In this document: positions 6,247 through 6,268 of the stretch, in pieces
Layout: each line of letters opens with the position of its first letter
How positions within the stretch are numbered: position 1 is the first letter of the stretch
From: Candidatus Nanopelagicaceae bacterium
GTDB lineage: Bacteria; Actinomycetota; Actinomycetes; Nanopelagicales; Nanopelagicaceae
Length of the DNA: 6,268 bases
Reading direction: 5' to 3'
NCBI GenBank assembly: GCA_947440735.1
Contig: CANESA010000036.1
Coordinates: 1 to 6,268 of the forward strand
The notes under the pieces: model-generated
What the model was told of the DNA's origin: nothing
Seen by the model: the letters and a program-made list of their open reading frames with translations, nothing else
Databases searched by the model: none
Translations under genes and position numbers: made by a program

Positions 6247-6252
6247 TATCCT
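6247..6252 (+). promoter_or_regulatory. Candidate -10 box of the divergent gene at the right edge (leaderless)
   Basis: TATCCT ends 7 nt before ATG 6260, again TANNNT at leaderless spacing. It is only 5 bp from the opposing dapD -10 box, so the two promoters would compete for RNA polymerase. Confidence 0.4.
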
Positions 6253-6259
6253 TAATTTC

Positions 6260-6268
6260 ATGGCTAGC
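6260..6268 (+). CDS. First three codons of a divergent gene, probably dapE (succinyl-diaminopimelate desuccinylase)
   Basis: Only ATG GCT AGC (Met-Ala-Ser) lies inside the window, so no domain can be seen. The call rests on the candidate -10 immediately upstream and on the known divergent dapD/dapE pair of M. tuberculosis (Rv1201c/Rv1202). If correct, the product removes succinate from N-succinyl-diaminopimelate two steps after DapD. The coding claim is plausible; the product is inferred from context alone. Confidence 0.4.

Noticed and set aside
1..6268. tRNA or rRNA genes, CRISPR array, insertion sequence or phage genes
   Set aside because: No tandem spaced repeats, transposase or integrase motifs, terminal inverted repeats or tRNA-like cloverleaf ends were seen. 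The window is filled with housekeeping and envelope genes.

Overview
The window looks like chromosomal DNA from an actinobacterium with a compact genome and fairly balanced base composition (much less GC-rich than Streptomyces or Mycobacterium). The main evidence is the DapD protein, which is of the mycobacterial type (DKFPRMVDY, VEGRIS and a C-terminal LHAN). It sits divergent from what is probably dapE, as in Mycobacterium tuberculosis. The LCP protein carries the actinobacterial RGDxGRxxRQQ signature, and the starts appear leaderless. Freshwater Nanopelagicales (acI) would fit the compactness and composition, but that placement is inference. There is no mobile element, RNA gene, CRISPR array or long non-coding stretch, and almost every base is coding.

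Layout. Positions 1-1494 (minus strand): an LCP-family glycopolymer ligase (376-1494) followed by the N-terminal part of UDP-glucose 6-dehydrogenase (353 down to the window edge). Positions 1531-5323 (plus strand): a tight four-gene run of an ExoA-like family 2 glycosyltransferase, an ABC-2 permease (Wzm/TagG type), its ATPase (Wzt/TagH type) and a secreted SpoIID/LytB-domain protein. The last three are joined by short overlaps. Positions 5303-6229 (minus strand): dapD, converging on and overlapping the SpoIID gene by 21 nt. The window ends with the first three codons of a plus-strand gene, probably dapE.

How the genes fit together. Ugd would supply UDP-glucuronate, and the glycosyltransferase would build part of a lipid-linked polysaccharide on the cytoplasmic side. 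The permease and ATPase would export it, and the LCP protein would transfer it to peptidoglycan. The SpoIID-domain protein is a predicted peptidoglycan lytic enzyme that could open or trim the wall around the attachment sites. DapD makes a diaminopimelate precursor for peptidoglycan and lysine. The window therefore reads as a cell-envelope locus. The points most worth a second look are the SpoIID gene coupled to the exporter, the circularly permuted layout of that SpoIID domain, and a repeated TANNNT element 6-7 nt upstream of four start codons, which suggests leaderless transcription.
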